Positions 9,197 to 18,373 of a DNA stretch of 64,000 nt are shown here, piece after piece. The stretch is taken from positions 124,001 through 188,000 of the forward strand of contig NZ_RBXP01000019.1 in NCBI RefSeq assembly GCF_003634965.1, in the 5' to 3' direction. Position numbers and translations under genes: made by a program. How positions within the stretch are numbered: position 1 is the first letter of the stretch; every line of letters starts with the position of its first letter. This stretch comes from Azonexus fungiphilus (GTDB taxonomy: Bacteria; Pseudomonadota; Gammaproteobacteria; Burkholderiales; Rhodocyclaceae). Under the pieces are notes generated by a model that was not told the DNA's origin, searched no databases, and saw only the letters and a list, made by a program, of their open reading frames with translations.

Positions 9197-9354
9197 CGTG
9201 TTTCTCCGTTGTGTTTGAAGGAAATTGAGCGTTTGTCCTGTACCGGACCTCCCCCCTCGATCACCCGCGAAAAATTATAGCTTTCTTATATGGCATGGCC
9301 GCGACCGTCCGCTGACCGATATTCACCCTAACGATGAACAAAATCGAACGATAG

Positions 9355-9672
9355 TCAAACGGCAAATACGTGCTTGGCGCGCAACGCCGGCGCACCGGCC
9401 TCGATCTGCAGCAGGCGGGCGATGTTCGGATGCTTGCCGGGATTGGCGCGCTCATCCTCGCTGTGTTCGGCGAAGATCTCGATGCCTTTCCTCGCGGCTT
9501 CGCCGTTGATCGAGCCATAGGTCTGGGCGAGGTGGTTGTAGACCGCCAGCGAGCCCTGGCTGCCGGGTTTGTTCTCGATCGTGGCGACGACCTTGCCGTC
9601 GGCATCGAGCAGGTTGATGGCGGCGAGATGCGAGATGCCGGGAAGTTTTTTCAGGTTTTCAGCGAAGGACAT
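9355..9672 (-). CDS. DUF2322 family protein
   Basis: 105-aa soluble protein that I recognise as DUF2322 from MSFAENLKKLPGISHL, the LDADGKVVATIENKPGSQG segment and HPNIARLL. Function unknown; the family is mostly betaproteobacterial. No signal peptide or metal motif is visible. It is the last gene of the purB - small membrane protein - DUF2322 unit, starting one base after the previous stop. The 158 bp between it and the cytochrome c' gene hold no other feature I can support. Confidence 0.8.
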   Translation of the reverse strand: MSFAENLKKLPGISHLAAINLLDADGKVVATIENKPGSQGSLAVYNHLAQTYGSINGEAARKGIEIFAEHSEDERANPGKHPNIARLLQIEAGAPALRAKHVFAV

Positions 9673-9673
9673 G

Positions 9674-9867
9674 TCAGTTCGTCTTGCGTTTGTTCAGGAA
9701 CAAGCCGAGGGCAACGCCGCCGCCGGCGGTGGCCAGCGGCAGGAGCATGAACGGCAGGCTGGGAGCCGGCGCCTCGACGGCGAGCAGCCGCCAGGTCACG
9801 ACGGCCAGCCCCAGTGCCAGGCCGAGGGTGCCGCCCTTGAGGGCGGCATTGATCGCCGGCATCGACA

Positions 9868-9868
<1 letters not shown>
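9674..9868 (-). CDS. Small two-span membrane protein downstream of purB
   Basis: 64 residues with two hydrophobic segments (about 10-28 and 38-58) separated by a short proline-containing loop and ending in a basic tail, KRKTN. Its ATG shares a base with the purB stop (TGATG), so it is translationally coupled to purB. The family is not recognised and no function can be assigned. Confidence 0.65.
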
Positions 9869-11265
<1,397 letters not shown>

Positions 11266-11297
11266 TTACCCGCCCGACCACGGCCCGCGCCATACGC

Positions 11298-11303
11298 TAT
11301 AAT
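11298..11303 (+). promoter_or_regulatory. Candidate sigma-70 -10 box for the GST gene
   Basis: TATAAT at 11298-11303, 27 bp before the ATG at 11330. No convincing -35 hexamer at the right spacing, so assignment rests on the perfect -10 and its position. Confidence 0.5.
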
Positions 11304-11329
11304 CGGCCACCCCAATCCAAGAGCATGCG

Positions 11330-11938
11330 ATGAAGCTGATCGGCACCCACACCAGCCCCTACGTCCGCAAGGTCCGGATCGTCCTGGCTGAAAAAAAGAT
11401 GGAATACGACTTCGTGATCGACTCGCCGCGCCAGGCCGGCAGCTGCGTGCCCGACATCAATCCGCTCGGCCGCATCCCGGCCCTGGTGCTCGACGACGAA
11501 ACGCCGCTGTTCGACTCGCGGGTGATCGTCGAACACATCGACAACATCACCCCCAACAACAAGCTGCTGCCGGCCCCCAACCGCGAGCGCACCGAAGTCA
11601 AGCGCTGGGAGGCGCTGGCCGACGGACTGTGCGACGCCGCCGTCAGCGCGGTGATGGAAGGCCTGCGCCCGAAGAAGGAACAAAGCGCCGACTGGATCGC
11701 CCGCCAGCGCGAGGTGATCGACCGTTCGCTGCGCTTCATGGCGACGCACCTCGGTGAAAAGAGCTTCTGCATGGGCACCCATTTCTCGCTCGCCGACATC
11801 GCCGTCGGCGCCGCGCTCGGCTACCTGTGCCTGCGCTTTCCGGACATCGCCTGGCAGGAAAGCCACCCCAACCTTGCCCGCCTCTACGACAAGCTGATGC
11901 AGCGCCAGTCGTTCATCGACACCGTGCCACAGACCTGA
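11330..11938 (+). CDS. Glutathione S-transferase family protein (YibF-like)
   Basis: 202-aa cytosolic GST. The N-terminal thioredoxin-fold domain (1-80) has SPYVRKVRIVLAEKK and the cis-proline/glutathione region NPLGRIPALVLDDE, followed by LFDSRVIVEHID. The C-terminal helical domain (90-200) contains FSLADIAVGAALGYL, the N-capping box of GSTs. The serine in SPYVRK is the probable catalytic residue. Substrate unknown. Of two ATGs (11324 and 11330), the second gives the conserved MKLIGTHTSPY start. Followed by a strong terminator. Confidence 0.88.
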   Translation: MKLIGTHTSPYVRKVRIVLAEKKMEYDFVIDSPRQAGSCVPDINPLGRIPALVLDDETPLFDSRVIVEHIDNITPNNKLLPAPNRERTEVKRWEALADGLCDAAVSAVMEGLRPKKEQSADWIARQREVIDRSLRFMATHLGEKSFCMGTHFSLADIAVGAALGYLCLRFPDIAWQESHPNLARLYDKLMQRQSFIDTVPQT

Positions 11939-11961
11939 ACCGGCGCTGACGCGGATCGCCC

Positions 11962-11987
11962 GGGCGCCGTTGCGGCGCCCTTTTTTT
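11962..11987 (+). terminator. Rho-independent terminator after the GST gene
   Basis: GGGCGCC - GTTGC - GGCGCCC stem (11962-11980) followed directly by seven T residues (11981-11987). A textbook intrinsic terminator. Confidence 0.92.
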
Positions 11988-12047
11988 GCCCGGAACCCGA
12001 GACCGCCATCGGCGGTCAAAACCGACTTGTTCCTTTCGATCGCTCCC

Positions 12048-12620
12048 ATGCACCGGATTCTCAACTCGCTCTGCACCGCGCTCAACGAGCGCGACGGCGA
12101 CACCCACGCGCACTGCAACCGGGTCGTCGCCCTGGCTCAGGAACTCGGCCGGCACATCGAGCTCGACAGCCATGAACTCGCCCTGCTCGGCCTCGGCGCC
12201 GGCCTGCACGACATCGGCAAGATCGGCATCCCCGACCGGGTGCTGCACAAGCCCGGCCGCTTTGCCGAAGACGAACTGGAAACGATGCGCCGCCACCCGC
12301 TGATCGGCGAACGCATCGTGCGGGCGATCGCCGACGAACGGGCCGCCGAGGTCGCCCAGGTGGTCCGCCATCATCACGAGAACTTCGACGGCTCGGGCTA
12401 TCCCGACGGCCTGCGCGGCACCGCCATTCCGCTGTTCGCGCGGATCGTCTCGCTCACCGACAACTACGACGCGATGGCGGCGCCGCGCCCCTATCATCCG
12501 GGACGCAGCCACCGCGAAATCATCGACATCCTGTCCGGGCCGGACGCCGAGAAGTTCGACCCCGACCTGCTGCACGCCTTCCGGCACGTCATCGAGCGCT
12601 CGCCGATGCGCGCCGGCTGA
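12048..12620 (+). CDS. HD-GYP domain c-di-GMP phosphodiesterase
   Basis: 190-aa stand-alone HD-GYP protein. It has the HD motif (LHDIGKIGIPD), an HHHENFDGSGYPDGLRG block with the GYP triad, and the C-terminal FDPDLLHAF. Such domains hydrolyse c-di-GMP through an Fe or Mn centre. There is no sensory or receiver domain, so it is a minimal enzyme. The open frame continues upstream into the preceding terminator with a TTG start. The ATG at 12048 (MHRILNSLCTAL) begins where HD-GYP homology starts, though its ribosome site is weak. Confidence 0.88.
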   Translation: MHRILNSLCTALNERDGDTHAHCNRVVALAQELGRHIELDSHELALLGLGAGLHDIGKIGIPDRVLHKPGRFAEDELETMRRHPLIGERIVRAIADERAAEVAQVVRHHHENFDGSGYPDGLRGTAIPLFARIVSLTDNYDAMAAPRPYHPGRSHREIIDILSGPDAEKFDPDLLHAFRHVIERSPMRAG

Positions 12621-12626
12621 CGCCGC

Positions 12627-13724
12627 CTAGCGGATCACCCCGCCGCCGAGACAGACCCGGCTTTCGTAAAGCACCACCGACTGGCCGGGCGTCAGCGCCC
12701 ACTGCGGCTCGGCGAAGCGGATCGTGCAGGCTTCGCCGTCGACCGCCTCGACATGACAGGGCTGGTCGCTGGTCCGGTAGCGCGGCTTGGCGGTATACAC
12801 CCAGTGGGTGTGCGGCGCCTGCCCGGACACCCAGCTCAGCTGCTCGGCGACCAGGTCGTCACGCAGCAGTGCCGGATGATCATGGCCCTGGACGACGTAG
12901 AGCACGTTCTTCTCCATGTCCTTGCCGGCGACGAACCAGGCGTCGTGATCGCCGCCGCCGGGCTGGCCCTTCTCCTTCAGGCCGCCGATGTGCAGCCCCT
13001 TGCGCTGGCCGATGGTGTGGTACATCAGGCCGTCGTGGCTGCCCAGCACCTTGCCGTCGTCGAGACGGCGGATTTCGCCCTGCTTCGGCGGCAGGTAGCG
13101 GCTGAGGAAGTCCTTGAACGGCCGCTCGCCGATGAAGCAGATGCCGGTCGAATCCTTCTTGGCGGCGACGTGCAGGCCCTCGGCCTCGGCGATCCTGCGC
13201 ACTTCGCGCTTGTAGATGTCGGCCAGCGGGAACAGCGTTTTCGACAGCTGCGCCTGGTTCAGGCGATAGAGGAAGTAGCTCTGGTCCTTGGTCCCGTCCT
13301 CGGCCTTGAGCAACTGGAACTTGCCGTCGAACTCGCGCACGCCGGCGTAGTGGCCGGTGGCGATCTTCTCGGCGCCCAGTTGCAGGGCGTGATCGAGGAA
13401 GGCCTTGAACTTGATCTCCGAGTTGCACAGGATGTCCGGATTCGGCGTCCGCCCGGCCTGGTACTCGCGCAGGAACTCGGCGAACACCCGCTCGCGGTAC
13501 TCGGCGGCGAAGTTAACCACCTCGACGTCGATGCCGATGACGTCGGCAACGCTCATCACATCGACCAGGTCCTGGCGCGACGAGCAATACTCGTCGTTGT
13601 CGTCGTCTTCCCAGTTCTTCATGAACAGGCCGATCACCTTCCAGCCCTGGCGCTTCAACAGCAACGCCGCGACCGACGAATCGACGCCGCCCGACAATCC
13701 CACTACCACGGTTCCCTTAGACAT
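12627..13724 (-). CDS. mnmA: tRNA-specific 2-thiouridylase MnmA
   Basis: 365-aa enzyme that forms s2U34 in tRNA-Lys, -Glu and -Gln. It has the PP-loop [15 protein letters not shown] at the N-terminus and two catalytic cysteines in [12 protein letters not shown] and [11 protein letters not shown]. The tRNA-recognition insert KNWEDDD...YCSSRQD is present. Length is typical. It is the last gene of nudJ - periplasmic protein - mnmA, starting eight bases inside the end of the preceding gene. In E. coli nudJ, mnmA, hflD and purB are also neighbours, and purB lies 1.4 kb away here. Confidence 0.96.
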   Translation of the reverse strand: MSKGTVVVGLSGGVDSSVAALLLKRQGWKVIGLFMKNWEDDDNDEYCSSRQDLVDVMSVADVIGIDVEVVNFAAEYRERVFAEFLREYQAGRTPNPDILCNSEIKFKAFLDHALQLGAEKIATGHYAGVREFDGKFQLLKAEDGTKDQSYFLYRLNQAQLSKTLFPLADIYKREVRRIAEAEGLHVAAKKDSTGICFIGERPFKDFLSRYLPPKQGEIRRLDDGKVLGSHDGLMYHTIGQRKGLHIGGLKEKGQPGGGDHDAWFVAGKDMEKNVLYVVQGHDHPALLRDDLVAEQLSWVSGQAPHTHWVYTAKPRYRTSDQPCHVEAVDGEACTIRFAEPQWALTPGQSVVLYESRVCLGGGVIR

Positions 13725-14265
13725 CGGGCCCAGCCCCTTTCTTCCATTCGTCCAGCGGCAGGATCACCGCCGGTTCTCCGTTGTTCACAAACCAGCTGTC
13801 GACGACGAAACGCTCGCCGTCATCAGCCTCGATCACTGCCGACCAGTGGCTCGCCACCAGCCCGAGAAAATAGCGCGGCTGCACCGCCAGCACCTTGTGC
13901 CAGCGCAGGTAGCCGAGCGCCTCGAGGCGGCCGAGCAGGCGCGTCGTCGAGGTCGAGTGGTCGATGCAGTCCATCTTCCCCGGCACGTGCCCGTCGGCAT
14001 AGTTGCCGCCGCGGTCGTTGCGGATGTCCGACTGCTCGCCGGCCCAGCCGTAGAGCCGGCCGACCGCCTCGGCGAGCCGTTGCCGCTCGTCGGCGGCGTC
14101 GGCCGCGCTCGCCAGCAGGCGCCGCACCTCGCCGAGCTGACCGGTCGAATAGCGGATCTCGGCCTGGGCGATGCAGCCGTAGCCGTAGCAGATGCTGACC
14201 ATCTCGTCGGCGACGCTGACGGTCGACAGCCAAAACAGGGCAAAAATCCCGGCCCGGCGCAACAT
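13717..14265 (-). CDS. Exported protein with transglutaminase-like Cys-His-Asp arrangement
   Basis: 182 aa with a signal peptide (about 1-19, [12 protein letters not shown]). Candidate catalytic residues are Cys100 in GKMDCIDHS, His140 in ASHWSAVIE and Asp156 in FVVDSWF. This order and spacing match papain/transglutaminase-fold enzymes, so a periplasmic peptidase, acyl-transferase or inactive relative is plausible. I cannot name the family with certainty. Start and stop overlap both neighbours (TGATG with nudJ, eight bases with mnmA), so it is fully embedded in that operon. The signal-peptide codons coincide with a dispersed-repeat copy. Confidence 0.72.
   Translation of the reverse strand: MLRRAGIFALFWLSTVSVADEMVSICYGYGCIAQAEIRYSTGQLGEVRRLLASAADAADERQRLAEAVGRLYGWAGEQSDIRNDRGGNYADGHVPGKMDCIDHSTSTTRLLGRLEALGYLRWHKVLAVQPRYFLGLVASHWSAVIEADDGERFVVDSWFVNNGEPAVILPLDEWKKGAGPDV
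14213..14252 (+). repeat. Dispersed GGTCGAC/A-tract repeat copy in a signal peptide
   Basis: GACGGTCGAC core (14218-14227), then CCAAAAC (14230-14236) and GGGCAAAAATCC (14238-14249), two A-tracts about ten bases apart. Read on the minus strand it encodes [11 protein letters not shown] of the exported protein's signal peptide. Confidence 0.65.
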
Positions 14266-14720
14266 CAGCCGTAATGCACCAGCAATTCGAGCGGATAACG
14301 CCTGCCGGCCAGGTAATCCTCGCAGCAACGCAGGATCAACGGGCTGCGATGGCGCGCCTGCGTTGCCCGCACTTCGTCGAGCGTCAGCCAGCGGGCACCG
14401 ACGATGCCATCGTCGAGCGGCCGCCCGGCCTCGTAGCCGCGCAGCTCGCCGGCGAAGGCGAAGCGCAGGTAGGTGATGTCCTTCGCCGGATGCTTCCAGT
14501 GGTAGATGCCGACCAGGTGCGTCGGCTTGAAGTGGTAGGCGGTTTCCTCGAGCGCCTCGCGCACCACCGCATCGACCAGCGCCTCGCCCGGCTCGAGATG
14601 GCCGGCCGGCTGGTTGAAGGCCAGCCCGGCCTCGGTTTCCTCCTCGACCAGCAGGAATTTGCCATCGCGAAAAACGACGGCGGCGACAGTCACGTTCGGC
14701 TTCCAGATCATCTGCTGCAC
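14265..14720 (-). CDS. nudJ: Nudix hydrolase NudJ
   Basis: 151-aa Nudix pyrophosphatase. The Nudix box is GHLEPGEALVDAVVREALEE, following the G-x5-E-x7-RE-x2-EE pattern, with Thr-Ala where many members have a glycine. N-terminal NVTVAAVVFRDGKFLLVEE and C-terminal LRCCEDYLAGRRYPLELL match NudJ, a thiamine-pyrophosphate and nucleotide phosphatase in E. coli. The position directly upstream of the mnmA operon supports the name. A second ATG (Met4, at 14711) could also be the start. Confidence 0.88.
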   Translation of the reverse strand: MQQMIWKPNVTVAAVVFRDGKFLLVEEETEAGLAFNQPAGHLEPGEALVDAVVREALEETAYHFKPTHLVGIYHWKHPAKDITYLRFAFAGELRGYEAGRPLDDGIVGARWLTLDEVRATQARHRSPLILRCCEDYLAGRRYPLELLVHYG

Positions 14721-14738
14721 CCAGCGTCAAAAGCGTTA

Positions 14739-14763
14739 TTTTAGCCGCTGATTTCGGCTAAAA
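14739..14763. promoter_or_regulatory. Inverted repeat in the nudJ-ilvE divergent region
   Basis: Perfect nine-base arms TTTTAGCCG (14739-14747) and CGGCTAAAA (14755-14763) around a seven-base spacer, midway between the divergent starts at 14720 and 14802. Could be a shared operator or a transcription-roadblock hairpin. Confidence 0.5.
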
Positions 14764-14801
14764 TCGTCGCCTTTCAAGAGAGCATCACGGAGACTCCCAC
14801 C

Positions 14802-15722
14802 ATGTCCATGTCGGATCGCGACGGTTTCATTTGGCAGGATGGCAAGCTCGTGCCCTGGCGCGAAGCGACCACCCACGTCCTCACCCACTCCCTGCACTAC
14901 GGCATGGGCGTCTTCGAGGGCGTGCGCGCCTACAAGACCGAATCCGGCACCGCGATCTTCCGCCTCAAGGAGCACACCGAGCGCCTGTTCCGCTCGGCAC
15001 ACATCTTCCAGATGCAGATGCCGTACTCGCAGGAAGAACTGAACGAGGCGCAGAAGGAAGTCATCCGCGCCAACAAGCTCGAATCCGGCTACCTGCGTCC
15101 GCTCGCCTTCTACGGCTCGGAAAAGATGGGCGTCTCGCCCAAGGGTGCCAAGGTGCACGTGATCATCGCCGCCTGGCCGTGGGGCGCCTACCTCGGCGAG
15201 GAAGGCCTGCAGCGCGGCATCCGCATCAAGACCTCGTCCTACACCCGCCACCACGTGAACATCACGATGGTCCGCGCCAAGGCCTCGGGCAACTACATGA
15301 ACTCGATCCTGGCCAACAACGAGGCCACCACCGACGGCTACGACGAAGCCCTGCTGCTCGACCCGGAAGGCTATGCCTGCGAAGGCGCCGGCGAGAACCT
15401 GTTCATCGTCAAGAACGGCACGCTGTACACGCCGGACCTGACCGCCTGCCTGGAAGGCATCACCCGCGCCACGGTCATGCAGCTGGCTGGCGAACTCGGC
15501 ATCAAGGTCGTCGAGAAGCGCATCACCCGCGACGAAGTCTATTGCGCCGACGAAGCCTTCTTCACCGGCACCGCCGCCGAAGTGACCCCGATCCGCGAAC
15601 TCGACAACCGCCAGATCGGCGTCGGCTACCGCGGCCCGATCACCAAGGCGCTGCAGGAAAAGTACTTCGACGTCGTCTACGGCCGCTCGGCCGCACACGC
15701 CGACTGGCTGGCCCACGTCTGA
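14802..15722 (+). CDS. ilvE: Branched-chain amino acid aminotransferase IlvE
   Basis: 306-aa fold-type IV PLP enzyme that transaminates the 2-oxo acids of leucine, isoleucine and valine. It has HSLHYGMGVFEGVRAY, the PLP lysine in VRAKASGNYMNS, the class-IV block EALLLDPEGYACEGAGENLF, and GTAAEVTPI. Length matches family I BCATs. Two ATGs (14802, 14808) are possible; a GGAG lies ten bases before the first. Followed at 22 bp by the zinc-finger gene. Confidence 0.95.
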   Translation: MSMSDRDGFIWQDGKLVPWREATTHVLTHSLHYGMGVFEGVRAYKTESGTAIFRLKEHTERLFRSAHIFQMQMPYSQEELNEAQKEVIRANKLESGYLRPLAFYGSEKMGVSPKGAKVHVIIAAWPWGAYLGEEGLQRGIRIKTSSYTRHHVNITMVRAKASGNYMNSILANNEATTDGYDEALLLDPEGYACEGAGENLFIVKNGTLYTPDLTACLEGITRATVMQLAGELGIKVVEKRITRDEVYCADEAFFTGTAAEVTPIRELDNRQIGVGYRGPITKALQEKYFDVVYGRSAAHADWLAHV

Positions 15723-15744
15723 TCCAAGCCCAGGGGAGAGAAGC

Positions 15745-15933
15745 ATGTCCGACAAGAAAACCGTCGAAGTCACCGCCGCCGACCTGCCGCTGCACTGCCC
15801 GCAGCCGGGCTCGGCGCTGTGGAGCCAGCATCCGCGCGTCTTCCTCGACGTGCTCAAGACCGGCGAGGTGGTCTGCCCCTACTGCAGCACCCGCTACGTC
15901 TTCGCCGGCGAGGCCCCCAAGGGCCATCACTGA
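15745..15933 (+). CDS. Zinc-finger CHCC domain protein
   Basis: 62-aa protein with metal ligands in LPLHCPQPG, SQHPRVFLDV and VVCPYCSTRYVF, the zf-CHCC pattern related to the NDUFS6 subunit of complex I. In betaproteobacteria this small protein usually sits between ilvE and lipopolysaccharide genes, as here. GGGGAGAG precedes the ATG. Function unproven. Confidence 0.88.
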   Translation: MSDKKTVEVTAADLPLHCPQPGSALWSQHPRVFLDVLKTGEVVCPYCSTRYVFAGEAPKGHH

Positions 15934-15969
15934 GAACGGGACGGCGGGCACGACACCCGCCGTTTTCAC

Positions 15970-16983
15970 ATGAAGAAAGCCCTCATCGTCGCCCCCTCGT
16001 GGATCGGCGACACGATCATGGCGCAGCCGCTGTTCGCACGCCTCGTCGAACGCCACCCCGGCCTGCAGCTCGATGCCCTGGCACCGCGCTGGGTGGCGCC
16101 GGTGCTGCGGCGCATGGACGAGATCGGCGACATCGTCGACAGCCCCTTCGGCCACGGTCAGCTGGCGCTCAAGGCGCGCTGGCGACTGGCCCGCGAACTG
16201 GCGGCGCGCGACTATGACGCCGTCTGGGTCCTGCCCAATTCGCTGAAATCGGCGCTGGCCCCTTTCCTGGCCGGCATCCCGCAGCGCGTCGGCTTCACCG
16301 GCGAGTCGCGCTACGGGCTGATCAACGTCCGCCACACGCTCGACAAGGCAGCCCTGCCGCTGATGCTCGAACGCTTCATGCAACTGGCCGAAACGCCGGG
16401 AAGGCCGGTGCAGCGGCCGCTGGCCTACCCACGTTTACGGTCGACCGCGGAAAACCGGCAAAAAACCCTGGCGGCGCTGGCGATCGAGGCACCGCCGCGG
16501 ATCGTCGCCTTCTGCCCGGGCGCCGAGTACGGCCCGGCCAAGCGCTGGCCGGCCGCGCACTTCGCCGAACTGGCGCGGACCCTGGCCGGACGCGGCTACG
16601 CCGTGTGGCTGTTCGGCTCGCCCAAGGACCATGCGGTCGCCGAGGAAATCGCCACGCTGGCACCGGGCTGCTGCCGCAACCTGTGCGGCGCGACCAGTCT
16701 CGACCAGGCGGTGGACCTGCTTGCCCTGGCCGACTTCGTCGTCTGCAACGATTCCGGCCTGATGCACGTCGCCGCCGCCGTCGACCGGCCGATCGTCGCC
16801 CTCTACGGCTCGTCGTCGCCCGGCTTCACGCCGCCGCTCTCCGACCGTGCCGAGATCCTCAGCCTGCAACTCGACTGCAGCCCCTGCTTCAAGCGCGACT
16901 GTCCGCTCGGCCATCTCGACTGCCTGAACCGGCTGTCGCCCGCACAAGTCGCCGCCGCCTGCGAGAAATGGATACAGCCATGA
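15970..16983 (+). CDS. waaF: ADP-heptose:LPS heptosyltransferase II WaaF
   Basis: 337-aa GT9 glycosyltransferase adding the second L-glycero-D-manno-heptose to the LPS inner core. It starts ALIVAPSWIGDTIMAQPLF and has CPGAEYGPAKRWP, the acceptor/donor motif of WaaF, and a C-terminal NDSGLMHVAAAVDRPIVALYG. Near residue 157 the linker between the two Rossmann domains reads RLRSTAENRQKTLAAL and is encoded by a near-complete dispersed-repeat copy. The stop overlaps the next ATG. Confidence 0.93.
   Translation: MKKALIVAPSWIGDTIMAQPLFARLVERHPGLQLDALAPRWVAPVLRRMDEIGDIVDSPFGHGQLALKARWRLARELAARDYDAVWVLPNSLKSALAPFLAGIPQRVGFTGESRYGLINVRHTLDKAALPLMLERFMQLAETPGRPVQRPLAYPRLRSTAENRQKTLAALAIEAPPRIVAFCPGAEYGPAKRWPAAHFAELARTLAGRGYAVWLFGSPKDHAVAEEIATLAPGCCRNLCGATSLDQAVDLLALADFVVCNDSGLMHVAAAVDRPIVALYGSSSPGFTPPLSDRAEILSLQLDCSPCFKRDCPLGHLDCLNRLSPAQVAAACEKWIQP
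16433..16470 (+). repeat. Dispersed GGTCGACC/A-tract repeat copy inside waaF
   Basis: TTTACGGTCGACCGCGG (16434-16450), AAAACC and GGCAAAAAACCC (16458-16469). One of the best-preserved copies, read in frame as RSTAENRQKTL in a variable linker of the glycosyltransferase. Confidence 0.8.
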
Positions 16984-17411
16984 GCCAGCCGATCACCCTC
17001 GCCTCGCCGGATGACGTCGAGAATGCCTTCTACGACGCCCTCGCCGGCGGCGACGCCGACCTCCTGATGCACTACTGGTGCGAGGATGAGGAAACCCTGT
17101 GCGTGCATCCGACCGGCGTCCGCCTGACCGGCATCGTGCCGATCCGCGAAAGCTGGCGCAGCATCTTCGGCAACGCCCGCATCCGCATCGAGCGCGACCG
17201 CGTCGCGCAATGGCAGGGCACGGTGATGGCGGTGCACCACCTGACCGAAATCCTCTTCGTCGGCGACGACCCGTCGCCGCACGGCCCGCTGCACGTGACC
17301 CACGTCTATGTCCGCGGTGCCCACGGCTGGCGGCTGGCCAGCCGCCACGCCTCGGCCGCCGACGACGGCCACCAGGCGATGGCCGACGCCCTGCCGCACA
17401 CCCTGCATTGA
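16980..17411 (+). CDS. SnoaL/NTF2-like protein
   Basis: 143-aa cone-fold protein. An N-terminal helix (SPDDVENAFYDALAGGDADLLMHYW) is followed by HPTGVRLTGIVPIRESW and beta strands ending GWRLASRHAS, the layout of the SnoaL-like/DUF4440 superfamily. Ligand unknown. ATG overlaps the waaF stop (ATGA). The downstream hydrolase starts by overlapping its own stop, so all three are coupled. Confidence 0.8.
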   Translation: MSQPITLASPDDVENAFYDALAGGDADLLMHYWCEDEETLCVHPTGVRLTGIVPIRESWRSIFGNARIRIERDRVAQWQGTVMAVHHLTEILFVGDDPSPHGPLHVTHVYVRGAHGWRLASRHASAADDGHQAMADALPHTLH

Positions 17412-18364
17412 AGCCGTTCCGCGCGCCCGCCTGGCTGCCCGGCGGCCATCTGCAGACGCTCTGGCCGCTGCTCATCAAGCCGCGGCCGCTGCCCTTGCGC
17501 CGCGAGCGCTGGCCGACGCCGGACGGCGACTTCATCGACGTCGATTTCCTCGACGCCGACGCCGGGGCACCGACGCTGGTACTCTTCCACGGCCTCGAGG
17601 GCAGTTCGCGCAGCCATTACGCGATCGCCACCGCGCGCGCCTGCAAGGCCGCCGGCTGGCGCCTGGTGCTGCCGCATTTCCGCGGCTGCTCCGGCGAACT
17701 CAACCGCCAGCCGCGCGCCTACCATTCCGGCGACAGCGACGAGATCGACTGGATCCTGCGCCGCGTCCAGGCCACCCACGGCGGTCGCCGGGTACACGCC
17801 GCCGGCGTCTCGCTCGGCGGCAACGCGCTGCTCAAGTGGGCCGGCGAACGCGGCGCCAGCGCCGCCGACGTGGTCACCGGCGTCGCCGCGATGTGCGCGC
17901 CGCTCGACCTCGCCGCCTGCGGCCATCACCTGGCGCGCGGCTTCAACCGCGTGTACACCCGGCACTTCCTGGCCACGCTGAAGCGCATCTCCGGCGAACG
18001 CCTGCGCCGCTTTCCCGGGCTCTTCGACGAAACCCGGATGCGCCGCGCCGCCAACCTGTGGCAGTTCGACGACGCCGTCACCGGCCCGGTGCATGGCTTT
18101 GCCGGCGCCGACGACTACTGGCGGCGCTGTTCGGCCAAGCCCTTCCTGAAATCGATCGTCGTCCCGACGCTGGCGGTCAACCCGAAAAACGACCCGTTTT
18201 TGCCCGCCCGCTTCCTGCCCGGCAACGCCGACGTCGCCGCCTGCGTCCGCCTCGAGCAGCCGGCCGGCGGCGGCCACGTCGGCTTCGTCGGCGGCGGCTT
18301 TCCGGGACGGCTGGACTGGCTCCCGCAAAGGCTCTTACACTTCTTCCTTTTTGAAACGTCATAA
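17408..18364 (+). CDS. Alpha/beta hydrolase, YheT family
   Basis: 318-aa hydrolase. It opens PAWLPGGHLQTLWPLL as in YheT, followed by TLVLFHGLEGSSRSHYA (oxyanion region), the nucleophile elbow GVSLGGNALLKW with the catalytic serine, and late Asp (KNDPFLP) and His (GGGHVGF). The likely start is TTG at 17408, overlapping the SnoaL stop; no ATG or GTG gives a full N-terminus. Family members are poorly characterised carboxylesterases. Confidence 0.85.
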   Translation: MKPFRAPAWLPGGHLQTLWPLLIKPRPLPLRRERWPTPDGDFIDVDFLDADAGAPTLVLFHGLEGSSRSHYAIATARACKAAGWRLVLPHFRGCSGELNRQPRAYHSGDSDEIDWILRRVQATHGGRRVHAAGVSLGGNALLKWAGERGASAADVVTGVAAMCAPLDLAACGHHLARGFNRVYTRHFLATLKRISGERLRRFPGLFDETRMRRAANLWQFDDAVTGPVHGFAGADDYWRRCSAKPFLKSIVVPTLAVNPKNDPFLPARFLPGNADVAACVRLEQPAGGGHVGFVGGGFPGRLDWLPQRLLHFFLFETS

Positions 18365-18373
18365 GCGCCCATC

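Noticed and set aside
11970-12047. Upstream extension of the HD-GYP gene to a TTG at 11970
   Set aside because: Would start inside the terminator hairpin of the GST gene, and the added residues show no homology.
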